Under the pieces are notes generated by a model, which was given only the letters and a program-made list of their open reading frames with translations, was not told the DNA's origin and did no database searches. Made by a program: the position numbers and the translations under genes. Shown in pieces: positions 12,440-20,552 of a stretch of 64,000 nt of DNA; within the stretch, counting starts at the first letter, position 1, and the number at the start of each line of letters is the position of its first letter. Source of the DNA: an uncultured Burkholderiales bacterium (lineage in GTDB: Bacteria; Pseudomonadota; Gammaproteobacteria; Burkholderiales; Burkholderiaceae_C); the NCBI GenBank assembly GCA_945952065.1, contig CAMFGY010000004.1:62001-126000 (forward strand), in the 5' to 3' direction.

Positions 12440-14523
12440 TGGCCTGGTTTCGCTCGGCGCCCGCCTGGGACCTCACCGCGCTGCTGAACGCCGCCGACCC
12501 GCGCGCCCGCCTCGCCGACCGCAATTTGTGGCTGGCACGCCTGTTGGAGTGGCTGCGCCACCCGTCAACGCGCGATGAACTGGCGGGCGGTACCACGCCC
12601 TTGCCGATCCTGCGCCTCAAGCACTTGCTCAATGTGCTGGAACGTAACCCCGAACATGCGCAGGCTTTTGCCGGGGTGTTGAATGCCATTTGGCGCGATG
12701 TGGATGCCATCGGATTGTTTGCCGATGTCGGCTTTGCACCGCGCGTCGATCTTTGGGCTGAGTTCATGCACCGGCTGCGCCAGCGTCTGCTGCCGAACAC
12801 CGCCGACACCACCGATCTGGCCGAACTCTTCGACCTGCTCTTTCCCGCCGAAAGCGACGAGCATTGGCTGCGCGCGCTCGATGACGATTTGCTCAGCCGC
12901 TTGGCCTGCTTGTTGGGCACGCCCGCTGGCAAGGCCTCGGCCACCCCGGTCGACGCAGGGGTGAGCAAAGACTGGCAGGCCCCCATGCTGAGCGGCCTGA
13001 CGACCCTGGTCAGCGCGGTGCGCGCCGATGGTTTGGCGGGCGTGTTGCGCCGTCGCATGAGCACCGAGCTGCTGGTCGGCCAGCCCTTTGAGCAGCTCGC
13101 CAGCGCCTGTGATGATTTGGTGGACGCACTCAGCGACAGCTCGCGCGGCGTCGACGATGCGGCCACGGCGCAAGCCCTGCAATACCTGCGCGCCTTGCTG
13201 GACGCCTGCCGACGCGCCGCAGCCAGCATTCCCGAGCATCTGGAAGCGCATGGCGTGTCGATTGAAATCGTGTTCGCGCTGGAACAGATGCAAGCGCGAA
13301 TCCTGCGCATCGAGGCCTTGCTGGACTGTCTGGTGGCCACCCACCCGCAGCGCGAGATGGTGCGCCTCCTGGCCAGCTTGGTGCGGGTGGTGCACGAGCG
13401 GCGCAGCGTGCGCCAATTGTTCTCCAGCCACTACTCCCTCTTGGCCCGCAAAGTGGCGGAACGCAGCGCCGAGACCGGCGAGCACTACATCACCCGGGAC
13501 CGCGCCGACTACCGCGCCATGCTCAAGCATGCGGCCGGCGGCGGCGCCATCATTGCCGGCACCACCTTCGCCAAGTTCACCGTGGTGGCCTTGGGGCTGA
13601 GTGCGTTTTGGTCGGGCTTTTGGGCCGGCGCCAACTACGCAATGAGCTTTTTGATCATCCATCTGCTGCACTGGACGGTGGCGACCAAACAACCGGCCAT
13701 GACGGCGCCGGCCATGGCCCACAAGCTGGAGCACATTGACGATGAGGGGGGGCTGAACAGCTTTGTCGACGAAGTGGCCAATCTCTTGCGCTCCCAGTTC
13801 GCCGGCATTTTTGGCAATTTGGCGGTGGTGGCCCCGATTGTGCTGGGCGTGCAACTGTGCAGCTGGCTGCTGTTTGACGCCCCGCTGGTGGGCGAAAAGC
13901 CGGCCCACTATGTGCTGCATTCGCTGACGCTTTTGGGTCCCTCGGCCTTGTTTGCCGCCTTCACCGGCGTGCTGCTCTTTGCCAGCAGCATGGTGGCAGG
14001 TTGGGTGGAGAACTGGTTTGTGCTGCACCGCTTGGAAAGCGCCATTGCCTGGAACCCGCGCATCATCGCCCGGCTGGGTCAGGCGCGTGCACAGCGCTGG
14101 GCGCACTGGTGGCGCGACAACATCTCGGGCGTGGCCGCCAATGTGTCGCTGGGCATGATGCTGGGCTTGGTGCCGGTGCTGCTGAACTTCATCGGTTTGC
14201 CGCTGGATGTGCGCCACGTCACCTTGTCCACCGGCCAGCTCTCCGCCGCCATCGGTGCGCTGGGCTTTGAGATCTTCCGCATGCCTGAGTTCTGGTGGTG
14301 CGTGGCCGGCATCGCCACCACCGGTGTGCTGAATCTGAGCGTGAGCTTCTTTTTGGCGCTGAAGGTGGCCATGCGCTCTCGCGGCGTGCGGCTGGCCGAT
14401 CAGTCGCGGTTGAGCTCTGCCATCTGGCGGCGTTTGCGCGAGCAGCCGCGCAGCTTCTTCCTGCCCCCGAAGCACGATCCCGGCTCGGGCACGGAGCCCG
14501 CCCCCCCCGCCGATCAGCGCTGA
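12439..14523 (+). CDS. Gcr-family 'site-specific recombinase' (polytopic membrane protein)
   Basis: A 694-residue protein matching by context and size the family named site-specific recombinase in beta- and gammaproteobacteria. The first 340 residues are soluble and helical. The rest holds at least five membrane spans (for example VVALGLSAFWSGFWAGA, LAVVAPIVLGVQLCSWLL, LGMMLGLVPVLLNFIGL, GVLNLSVSFFLAL), separated by short charged loops. I see neither the Ser nor Tyr recombinase catalytic arrangement, so the family name looks historical; a membrane role is more likely. It starts at ATG 12439, overlapping the apaG stop. No mobile-element borders are near. Confidence 0.8.
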   Translation: MAWFRSAPAWDLTALLNAADPRARLADRNLWLARLLEWLRHPSTRDELAGGTTPLPILRLKHLLNVLERNPEHAQAFAGVLNAIWRDVDAIGLFADVGFAPRVDLWAEFMHRLRQRLLPNTADTTDLAELFDLLFPAESDEHWLRALDDDLLSRLACLLGTPAGKASATPVDAGVSKDWQAPMLSGLTTLVSAVRADGLAGVLRRRMSTELLVGQPFEQLASACDDLVDALSDSSRGVDDAATAQALQYLRALLDACRRAAASIPEHLEAHGVSIEIVFALEQMQARILRIEALLDCLVATHPQREMVRLLASLVRVVHERRSVRQLFSSHYSLLARKVAERSAETGEHYITRDRADYRAMLKHAAGGGAIIAGTTFAKFTVVALGLSAFWSGFWAGANYAMSFLIIHLLHWTVATKQPAMTAPAMAHKLEHIDDEGGLNSFVDEVANLLRSQFAGIFGNLAVVAPIVLGVQLCSWLLFDAPLVGEKPAHYVLHSLTLLGPSALFAAFTGVLLFASSMVAGWVENWFVLHRLESAIAWNPRIIARLGQARAQRWAHWWRDNISGVAANVSLGMMLGLVPVLLNFIGLPLDVRHVTLSTGQLSAAIGALGFEIFRMPEFWWCVAGIATTGVLNLSVSFFLALKVAMRSRGVRLADQSRLSSAIWRRLREQPRSFFLPPKHDPGSGTEPAPPADQR

Positions 14524-14645
14524 GGATCGTCGGGCTCGGTGTCGGTGCGGCGTTCGCCCGCTTTGCGCCCAGAGAACATGGTCCACCAGATGATGAACAC
14601 AAACAGTGCCAAAGCGCCCAGCGCCTCCAGCAATAACAGTCCCAT
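14514..14645 (-). CDS. Small single-span membrane protein (43 aa), hypothetical
   Basis: The minus strand encodes 43 residues: MGLLLLEALGALALF, a hydrophobic helix ending FIIWWTMF, then the basic SGRKAGERR and an acidic tail TEPDDPQR. One membrane span with positive-inside residues is what a real small membrane protein looks like. The opposite frame here is only the low-complexity N-terminus of mltA. It overlaps the last 10 nt of the recombinase gene and the first part of mltA on the opposite strand. Function unknown. It could still be a chance antisense frame. Confidence 0.5.
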   Translation of the reverse strand: MGLLLLEALGALALFVFIIWWTMFSGRKAGERRTDTEPDDPQR

Positions 14646-15891
14646 CGCAGCCTCGATTTTTGCTCACCGTCTGATCCACAGACGGCTGCGACGAGCTGCC
14701 GCAGCGGCCGCGATTCTAGGGGGCTTGGTGGCTTGCAACACCCCGATGGCGCCGATGACCCCAATGGTCACGGGCCCGGCACCAACATCGGCTCGCACAG
14801 CAGAGCCCGACCCGGTGGGCCGCCCCGCGCTGAACGGCCAGTCCAGCACATCGGCGCAGCAAGTGCAGCGCGAGCGGCCAGTGCTGCTGCGAGAACGATC
14901 CCGCTGGGTCGAGGCCGATTGGAGCGAGCTGCCCGGCTGGGGTGCCGACCGTGCGGCCGAGCTTTGGCCAGCGCTCTCGCGCAGCTGCAGCAAGCCCGCG
15001 CCCGGCTGGACCGAGCTGTGCGCCCGCGTCAACCGGTCCCCCGCGCCGCCAGACGACGCGCAGGCCGCGCTGTGGCTGATGCAGCACCTGAAGCCCTACC
15101 GGGTGGAAAGCCACCAAGGCGAATCGCAAGGCTTGGTGACCGGCTACTTCGAGCCCATGTTGGACGCGACGCGGCGGCCATTGGGCGGCTTTCAGGTGCC
15201 GGTGCTGGCGCCGCCGCCCGACCTGAACCAACGCCGGCCCTACTTCACCCGGCAACAAATCGAGTCCGACCCGCAACTGCGCACCCGTCTGCGCGCCCAT
15301 GAGCTGGCCTTTCTGGAAGACCCCTTGGACTTGCTGGTCTTGCAAATCCAGGGATCGGGGCGCCTGCGCATCAACGACAGCGCGGGCCGCCCACAATGGG
15401 TGCGCATGGCGTTTGCAGGCCATAACGAGCAGCCCTATCTGTCCATCGGCAAGACGCTGATCGAGCGCGGCGAACTGCGTCCCGGCGAGGCCTCTTGGCC
15501 GAGCATCCGTGACTGGTTGAAGCGCAATCCGCAGCAGGCCAAAGACCTGCTCTGGACCAATCCCCGCTATGTCTTCTTCCGCGAAGAGCCCTTGCCCGAC
15601 CCGAATTTGGGGCCTCGCGGCGCCCAGGGCGTGCCGCTGACGCCGGGCCGCTCCATCGCCGTGGACAAGGCCAGCATTCCCTACGGCACACCGGTCTGGC
15701 TGGACGCGAGCGAGCCGCTCAGCGGCACGCCGCTGCGCCGCCTGATGATGGCGCAAGACACCGGCAGCGCCATCACGGGTGCGGTGCGGGCGGACTACTT
15801 TTGGGGCTGGGGCCCGGAGGCCGAGGCCCAAGCCGGCCGCATGAAGCAGCCGCTGCGGCTGTGGGCCCTGTGGCCGACCGTGGGGCTTTGA
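14578..15891 (+). CDS. mltA: Membrane-bound lytic murein transglycosylase A
   Basis: A lipoprotein enzyme of about 437 residues that cleaves peptidoglycan glycan strands, forming 1,6-anhydro-muropeptides at the outer membrane. The N-terminus has a basic region, a hydrophobic stretch and the lipobox LVAC. The MltA domain follows (GLVTGYFEPML, QIQGSGRLRI). The C-terminal 3D domain has the Asp motif MAQDTGSAITGAVRADYFWG. The start is uncertain: ATGs at 14578, 14590 and 14593 are all in frame and all lie inside the antisense 43-residue ORF. It converges with the DUF427 gene. Confidence 0.93.
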   Translation: MVHQMMNTNSAKAPSASSNNSPIAASIFAHRLIHRRLRRAAAAAAILGGLVACNTPMAPMTPMVTGPAPTSARTAEPDPVGRPALNGQSSTSAQQVQRERPVLLRERSRWVEADWSELPGWGADRAAELWPALSRSCSKPAPGWTELCARVNRSPAPPDDAQAALWLMQHLKPYRVESHQGESQGLVTGYFEPMLDATRRPLGGFQVPVLAPPPDLNQRRPYFTRQQIESDPQLRTRLRAHELAFLEDPLDLLVLQIQGSGRLRINDSAGRPQWVRMAFAGHNEQPYLSIGKTLIERGELRPGEASWPSIRDWLKRNPQQAKDLLWTNPRYVFFREEPLPDPNLGPRGAQGVPLTPGRSIAVDKASIPYGTPVWLDASEPLSGTPLRRLMMAQDTGSAITGAVRADYFWGWGPEAEAQAGRMKQPLRLWALWPTVGL

Positions 15892-15919
15892 ACTCCGCAG
15901 CCGGGCACGCCAACAAGCC

Positions 15920-16204
15920 TCAATCCTGAATCTGCACGCCTTTCCAAAAGGCGTAATGGCCCTTGATCTCGGCGGCCGCCTCGCTGGGCTCGGGGTAGAA
16001 CCACACCGCGTCGGGGTTCATCTCGCCATTGACGAACAGGCTCAGGTAATGGGCCTGCCCCTTCCAGGCGCAGCTGCTGCGGTGGTTGCTGAAGCTGGTG
16101 TATTCGCGCTTCAGCGCTTCGGGCGGGAAGTAGTGGTTGCCCTCCACCATCACGGTGTGATCGCTTTCGGCCACCACCACACCGTTCCAAACTGCCTTGC
16201 TCAT
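15920..16204 (-). CDS. DUF427 domain protein
   Basis: A 94-residue protein with the DUF427 signature: an N-terminal AVWNGVVVAESD, then EGNHYFPPEAL, the conserved SSCAWKGQAHYLSL core, and AVWFYPEPSEAA near the C-terminus. The family is widespread and of unknown function. It is full length and stands alone, divergent from the small gene starting at 16283. Confidence 0.9.
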   Translation of the reverse strand: MSKAVWNGVVVAESDHTVMVEGNHYFPPEALKREYTSFSNHRSSCAWKGQAHYLSLFVNGEMNPDAVWFYPEPSEAAAEIKGHYAFWKGVQIQD

Positions 16205-16282
16205 GCCTGCGCTCCTCGTTGCTCAACAAACAAGTCGCAGTATCGAGCAGTCTGCGCCGCGCAAGCACCGACAATCCCGCCC

Positions 16283-16534
16283 GTGAAACGCTATTACTCC
16301 CACCTCAACAAAGACATCTTCATCACTGCGGGCTCCGCCAAGGACTTGGCGCCCGGCAGTTTCGGCATCTGCGCCATTGAGGGCGGCGCGCAAGGCTGGT
16401 CCATCGTTCACATCGGCCCCGAGGGCGATGCGGCCGACCTGGGGGGCGAAAGCTATTTCGCCACGCCCGAAGAGGCGCTGGACTTTGTCAAAGAATTGAT
16501 CGAACTTTTGGGCGCACAGCGCACAGATGCCTGA
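16283..16534 (+). CDS. Hypothetical protein, 83 aa, GTG start
   Basis: A short soluble protein beginning KRYYSHLNKDIFITAG and ending YFATPEEALDFVKELIELLG. I do not recognise the family. The frame extends further upstream, but that part is antisense to the DUF427 gene, so I start at GTG 16283. The central GWSIVHIGPEGDAADLGGE looks like a compact alpha/beta fold. Neighbours give no clear hint of role. Confidence 0.65.
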   Translation: MKRYYSHLNKDIFITAGSAKDLAPGSFGICAIEGGAQGWSIVHIGPEGDAADLGGESYFATPEEALDFVKELIELLGAQRTDA

Positions 16535-16591
16535 CATATCAGGCATATACCGAGGGCTTGGCGGCCTGACTCGCCCCTATGCTGTCGCACC

Positions 16592-17617
16592 TTGGCCGAG
16601 CGGCTCATCCTGGTGATTGTGTTTTCCTTGTTCGATTTGATTCATTCCTTCCTGAGCCCCAGCAGCCGCAAGCCGAGCCGCACGCCAAGCCGCAACCAGG
16701 AGCGCAAGGGTTTGCAAGGGCTGGCGGGGCTGGTGGGCTTGGCACTGGCAACAGGCTCCGGCATCGCGCCGGCTGCGCTGGCGCCAAGCAGCGCCGCCGA
16801 CAGCCCGCCACCGCTGAAACACATTGTCTGGATGACCCCCGACGCCACCCAGATTGGGCAGACCCGGGTGGGCTTTGGCGTGGCCGAAAAAATGGTCAAG
16901 TTCGTGGCCAGCCAACTGCCGAATATCGAGCACACCTTGGTGCGCGCCAACGTCAAACGCAGCCTGCAGATGATGGAGCGCGGCGAGGCGGTGTGCCACC
17001 CCTCGATGATTCGCTCCAGTGAGCGCGACCGCATCGCCTACTTCAGCAATACCTTGTTGCTGCCACCCATGCAGTTGATCGTGCGCAGCGACAAGCTCTC
17101 AGCTGTGCCCCGCGATGCCCAAGGCGAGGTGGACCTGCAGCGCTTGTTGGCCAACCCGCAATTGCGCGGTGCTTTGACCGATAGACGCAGCTATGGCGAC
17201 CACATCGACAGCTTGATTGCCGCTCGCCCCGAGAACAAACAGGTGCAGACCTATTCGCCCGCCGACTATGGCGGCAAGTTGCTGCAGATGTTGCTGGCCG
17301 ACCGGGCCGACTACCTGATCGACTTCCCCAGCAGCATGGATCTTTTGCTCAACACCCTGGCGCCGGGTAAAGCCTCGCTGCAAGCGCTGCCCATCCAGGG
17401 CGTCTCTGACTTCATGGTCATCGGCGTGGCCTGCCCTCGCAATGCTTGGGGTCTGGAGGCCATCCAAGCGATTGATCGGGTGCTGAGCAGTCCCGCCGGT
17501 GTGGCCCTGATGCGCGAATCCTCCGCACGCTTGCTGCGGCCCGAAGCGCAACGCGTTTGCGCCGCCAAGCAAGAGGCCTTCTACAAAGACCGGGCCAAAC
17601 CCAGCAAGTTCTTCTGA
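16592..17617 (+). CDS. Periplasmic binding-protein-like protein (TIGR02285-like)
   Basis: A 341-residue protein resembling extracellular solute-binding family 3 and the TIGR02285 group. It opens with a basic, then hydrophobic segment (about residues 42-66) ending near APSSAADS, consistent with export. The mature part starts with HIVWMTPDATQ, followed by ERGEAVCHPSMIRSSERDRIAYFSN and a DYLIDFPSSMDLL lobe. No ABC permease or ATPase is adjacent, so it may be a stand-alone sensor or orphan binding protein. The start (TTG 16592) is uncertain, and a later start nearer the hydrophobic segment is possible. Confidence 0.7.
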   Translation: MAERLILVIVFSLFDLIHSFLSPSSRKPSRTPSRNQERKGLQGLAGLVGLALATGSGIAPAALAPSSAADSPPPLKHIVWMTPDATQIGQTRVGFGVAEKMVKFVASQLPNIEHTLVRANVKRSLQMMERGEAVCHPSMIRSSERDRIAYFSNTLLLPPMQLIVRSDKLSAVPRDAQGEVDLQRLLANPQLRGALTDRRSYGDHIDSLIAARPENKQVQTYSPADYGGKLLQMLLADRADYLIDFPSSMDLLLNTLAPGKASLQALPIQGVSDFMVIGVACPRNAWGLEAIQAIDRVLSSPAGVALMRESSARLLRPEAQRVCAAKQEAFYKDRAKPSKFF

Positions 17618-17669
17618 ACCCCCGTCCGCCAAAACCTGGCCAAGGGCATGGCCCGGCGGGCTGAGGCTT

Positions 17670-19340
17670 TCAGCGGCCGGCCAAGAGGCTGGCGCCCAAG
17701 GCCTCGGCGACTTCGATGCCGTCCACACCGGCCGACATGATGCCGCCGGCATAACCCGCCCCTTCACCGGCAGGATACAGCCCCTGCACATTCAGACTTT
17801 GGTAGTCGCGACCGCGGGTGATGCGCAGCGGCGAGGAGGTACGGGTCTCGACCCCGGTGAGCACCGCATCGGCGCGCGAGAAGCCCTTGATCTGGCGCTC
17901 AAAGGCCGGCAGCGCCTCACGGATCGCGTCCAGGCAGTACTCGGGCAGGCTGCCCCGGCCTTTTTGCTGCAGATCGGTCAGCGTCACGCCCGGCTTGTAG
18001 GACGGCTCCACTTGGCCCAGCACCTTGGAGCGCTGGCGTTTGATGAAGTCCCCCACCAAGGCGCCCGGCGCTTTGTAGCCGCCCTCGCCCAATTCATAAG
18101 CGCGGCTCTCCCAGATGCGCTGGAAGGCCATGCCATCGAGCGGGCTGACTGGCCCCTCATGCTTGCCGTCTTGCCGGTAGTCCTGTGGGTTGATGCCCAC
18201 CACGATGCCGGCATTGGCATTGCGCTCATTGCGTGAATACTGGCTCATGCCATTGGTGACCACGCGCAGCGGCTCGCTGGTGGCGGCCACCACCGTGCCA
18301 CCGGGGCACATGCAAAAGCTATAGACCGAGCGACCGTTCTTGGCGTGATGCACCAGCTTGTAGTCCGCCGCGCCCAAGATCGGGTGACCGGCATTGGGGC
18401 CAAATCGCGCCGCGTCGATCAGGCTTTGCGGGTGCTCGATGCGGTAGCCAATCGAGAAGGGCTTGGCCTCCATATAGACGCCGCGCTCATACAGCATGGT
18501 GAAGGTGTCGCGAGCGCTGTGGCCCAGCGCCAGCACCACATGGTCCGCCGCGATTTGCTCGCCCGAGGCCAAGGTCACACCACGGATGTGTTTGCCCTTG
18601 GGGCCGTCTTCGATCAAAACATCCGTGACCTTTTGCTCAAAGCGGATCTCGCCACCCAGCGCCTCGATCTCGGCGCGCATCTTGATCACCATGGACACCA
18701 AACGGAAGGTGCCGATATGCGGCTTGCTGACGTAGAGAATTTCCTCCGGCGCGCCGGCCTTGACGAACTCGGTCAGCACCTTGCGGGTCAGGTGGCGCGG
18801 GTCGGAGATCTGACTCCAGAGCTTGCCGTCCGAGAAGGTGCCGGCCCCACCTTCGCCAAACTGCACATTCGACTCCGGGTTCAGCTGACTCTCGCGCCAC
18901 AGGCCCCAGGTGTCTTTGGTGCGCTGGCGCACGTCTTTGCCGCGCTCCAGCACGATGGGCCGCAGCCCCATCTGCGCCAGGATCAGGGCCGCAAAAATAC
19001 CGCAGGGGCCAAAACCAATCACCAAGGGGCGACGCTGGGACTCGGGCGTGAAAAAGTCTGCGGGCGCATGGCCGACGAATTTGTACTGCGTGTCCGGGCT
19101 GGGCTTGATGTGCGGGTCGCCTTGGAAGCGCTGCAGCGCTGCGGCCTCGTCGCTCACCTCGCAGTCGAGCGTGTAGATCAGCTGAATGGCCGACTTCTTG
19201 CGTGCGTCATAGCTGCGCTTGAAGACATGGAAGGCCAGCAGTTCGGCGTCTGTGCGCAGGCCCAAACGCTGCACGACGGCGGGACGCAGTTCGTCCTCGG
19301 TGTGATTCAGCGGCAGACGGAGTTCGGTGATACGAATCAT
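17670..19340 (-). CDS. FAD-dependent dehydrogenase, COG2509 family
   Basis: A 556-residue flavoprotein. An N-terminal domain of about 100 residues (KRSYDARKKSAIQLIYTLD) precedes the FAD-binding Rossmann motif VIGFGPCGIFAALILAQMG (about residue 108). NVQFGEGGAGTFSDGKL, the VVLALGHSARDTF segment and the conserved SFCMCPGGTVV follow. The C-terminus has LYPAGEGAGYAGGIMSAGVDG, the second FAD contact. COG2509 enzymes are common, but their substrate is not established to my knowledge. It is soluble and apparently monocistronic, with the small basic-protein gene and its terminator just upstream. Confidence 0.9.
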   Translation of the reverse strand: MIRITELRLPLNHTEDELRPAVVQRLGLRTDAELLAFHVFKRSYDARKKSAIQLIYTLDCEVSDEAAALQRFQGDPHIKPSPDTQYKFVGHAPADFFTPESQRRPLVIGFGPCGIFAALILAQMGLRPIVLERGKDVRQRTKDTWGLWRESQLNPESNVQFGEGGAGTFSDGKLWSQISDPRHLTRKVLTEFVKAGAPEEILYVSKPHIGTFRLVSMVIKMRAEIEALGGEIRFEQKVTDVLIEDGPKGKHIRGVTLASGEQIAADHVVLALGHSARDTFTMLYERGVYMEAKPFSIGYRIEHPQSLIDAARFGPNAGHPILGAADYKLVHHAKNGRSVYSFCMCPGGTVVAATSEPLRVVTNGMSQYSRNERNANAGIVVGINPQDYRQDGKHEGPVSPLDGMAFQRIWESRAYELGEGGYKAPGALVGDFIKRQRSKVLGQVEPSYKPGVTLTDLQQKGRGSLPEYCLDAIREALPAFERQIKGFSRADAVLTGVETRTSSPLRITRGRDYQSLNVQGLYPAGEGAGYAGGIMSAGVDGIEVAEALGASLLAGR

Positions 19341-19417
19341 GGCTGTCGTTCAGCGGTGGAGGAGTGGAAATGGACGCAGCCCCCGAAGAAGTGCGATCCA
19401 TGCAAAAGCCTAGCGCA

Positions 19418-19457
19418 GAAATGAGATGAGGCCCTGAACGGGGCCTCATCTCATTTC
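19418..19457. terminator. Perfect 17-bp hairpin, terminator of the 55-aa gene
   Basis: GAAATGAGATGAGGCCC (19418-19434) is perfectly complementary to 19441-19457, with a 6-nt loop. It lies 53 nt downstream of the 55-residue minus-strand gene and upstream of the flavoprotein gene, so it would separate the two transcripts. Short A/T runs at the stem base give weak U-tracts on both strands. Confidence 0.75.
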
Positions 19458-19510
19458 CCTGCCCGACGCCGGCCCGATGGGGCACCGACGTCAGCGACAA
19501 GAGACGGCAA

Positions 19511-19678
19511 TCAGCCGCCGCTGCTGCAACGCTTGCCGGGGTTCTTCTTGCTGCGGGTGTGCGAACCACGCTCAAGGCTGCACTTCTGGCCGCGCGGAGC
19601 GGTGAAGGTCACGCCCTTGGGGGCGACAGGGCGAGGAGTAGCGCGGCGATCGGCTTCGGTGATGATTTTGTTGCCCAT
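19511..19678 (-). CDS. Small basic protein (55 aa), hypothetical
   Basis: The frame begins MGNKIITEADRRATPRP and ends KKNPGKRCSSGG. It is very basic (many Lys/Arg), with no hydrophobic span, and has two Cys (near residues 33 and 51). GGAG lies 9 nt before the ATG, and a strong hairpin follows the stop, so it looks like an independently transcribed gene. I do not recognise the family. The charge would suit RNA, DNA or ribosome binding, but that is only inference. Confidence 0.65.
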   Translation of the reverse strand: MGNKIITEADRRATPRPVAPKGVTFTAPRGQKCSLERGSHTRSKKNPGKRCSSGG

Positions 19679-19977
19679 GAATGGCTCCGGAACAAAGGAT
19701 GGGTTGCTTGCAAAAGCACAGGTTCACCAACCCCCTTACAAGTAGAACAAGTAAAGACGCGGCACTGATCGAGCAAGAAATTCGCCCAAACTCGACGCGG
19801 CTGAGTTGGAAAGAATCGCGCATTTTACTTTGGAAAGCCGATCCGCCCCAAGCGGGGGGTGTTTTTCTTGTGCGCCCCCAAGCCCAGAAGTGGCAAAAAG
19901 CGCTGCTTGCCACGCCAAAAAGCAGCACTTTGCGGCCCGGGCTTGGCCGCCTGCAGGCTGCCGCCCACACTGCAGGC
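19679..19977. other. Gene-free stretch between divergent small genes
   Basis: About 299 nt separate the 55-residue gene (leftwards) from the lipoprotein gene (rightwards), so both promoters should lie here. I see A/T-rich patches around 19735-19760 and 19815-19835, and a CCCC-AAGC-GGGG element followed by TTTTT near 19850-19866, but no convincing promoter pair or ORF. Confidence 0.5.
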
Positions 19978-20304
19978 ATGAAACACACGCTTTTGCCCGG
20001 TTTGACGACAAGCCTGCTGGCACGACAAGGCCTTGGCGCAGCGCTGCTGAGTCTGGCGGCCTGTGCCTCAAACCCGCCGCAGCCGGGCAGCAGCCCGCAG
20101 GAGCAGCGCGAGCACCAAGCCATTCAATACGACCTGACCGCAGACGCCTGGGAGCGCCTCGGTTCCACCGAGCAAAGAGACCGCTATCGGCGCTTGGCCG
20201 AGCAGACCCGGCGCGCGCCGCCCGAGCAGCCCAGCGCTTCGGCGAGCTGGATTGAGGCCTTGGCCCATGCCTTGTTCGGGCCCGGAAGCTGGGGCAAGAA
20301 GTAA
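19978..20304 (+). CDS. Small lipoprotein, hypothetical (108 aa)
   Basis: An N-terminal signal with lipobox SLAAC (Cys near residue 29) marks an outer- or inner-membrane lipoprotein. The mature part is short and polar: ASNPPQPGSSPQEQREHQ, then a helical stretch RLGSTEQRDRYRRLAEQTRR and a hydrophobic-aromatic end ALAHALFGPGSWGKK. I do not recognise a domain. The start is ATG 19978; upstream in-frame sequence lacks coding character. Confidence 0.65.
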   Translation: MKHTLLPGLTTSLLARQGLGAALLSLAACASNPPQPGSSPQEQREHQAIQYDLTADAWERLGSTEQRDRYRRLAEQTRRAPPEQPSASASWIEALAHALFGPGSWGKK

Positions 20305-20370
20305 GGCGGCCCCTGCACTGGCGGGCACACGGGCAAGGGGTTCGGCGGCAGAAATTCCGTACTAACCCGG

Positions 20371-20387
20371 TGTCGAAAATTTTGACA
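20371..20387. promoter_or_regulatory. Palindrome, candidate upstream activator site
   Basis: The 17-nt near-palindrome TGTCGAAAATTTTGACA lies about 90 nt upstream of the -24 element of the sigma-54 promoter. That is where enhancer-binding activators of sigma-54 usually bind. A link to the PrsR-type activator of PEP-CTERM systems is inference. Confidence 0.4.
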
Positions 20388-20477
20388 AGGCCGATGCCAG
20401 CGACCCACTGTCGGCCGCAAGCAGCCCTGGGGTCGCACTGCTTTTGTCTATGAACACTCCCGGTGCCTGCCCCCCAA

Positions 20478-20493
20478 GGGCACGAAATTTGCA
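20478..20493 (+). promoter_or_regulatory. Sigma-54 (RpoN) promoter for the PEP-CTERM gene
   Basis: GGGCACGAAATTTGCA matches the sigma-54 consensus TGGCACG-N4-TTGCW at all but the first base, with exact spacing of the -24 GG and -12 GC. It lies 60 nt before the ATG at 20553. PEP-CTERM genes in proteobacteria are known to be under RpoN together with PrsK/PrsR. Confidence 0.7.
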
Positions 20494-20552
20494 TGCCTCC
20501 TGAGCGGGGCTGTGCACAGCCTCTTGTCTGTCAAACCATAGGGGGCAAAACA

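Noticed and set aside
12439-14523. A mobile element carrying a site-specific recombinase
   Set aside because: No inverted repeats, direct repeats or foreign composition at its borders, and the protein looks like a membrane protein in a conserved housekeeping context.
12565-14679. A 704-codon open frame antisense to the recombinase-family gene
   Set aside because: A shadow frame with repetitive His/Gln/Arg composition and no domain, opposite a protein with clear spans.
15956-16282. A longer version of the 83-residue protein
   Set aside because: The upstream part is antisense to DUF427 and has no protein-like character; GTG 16283 fits the family-sized protein.
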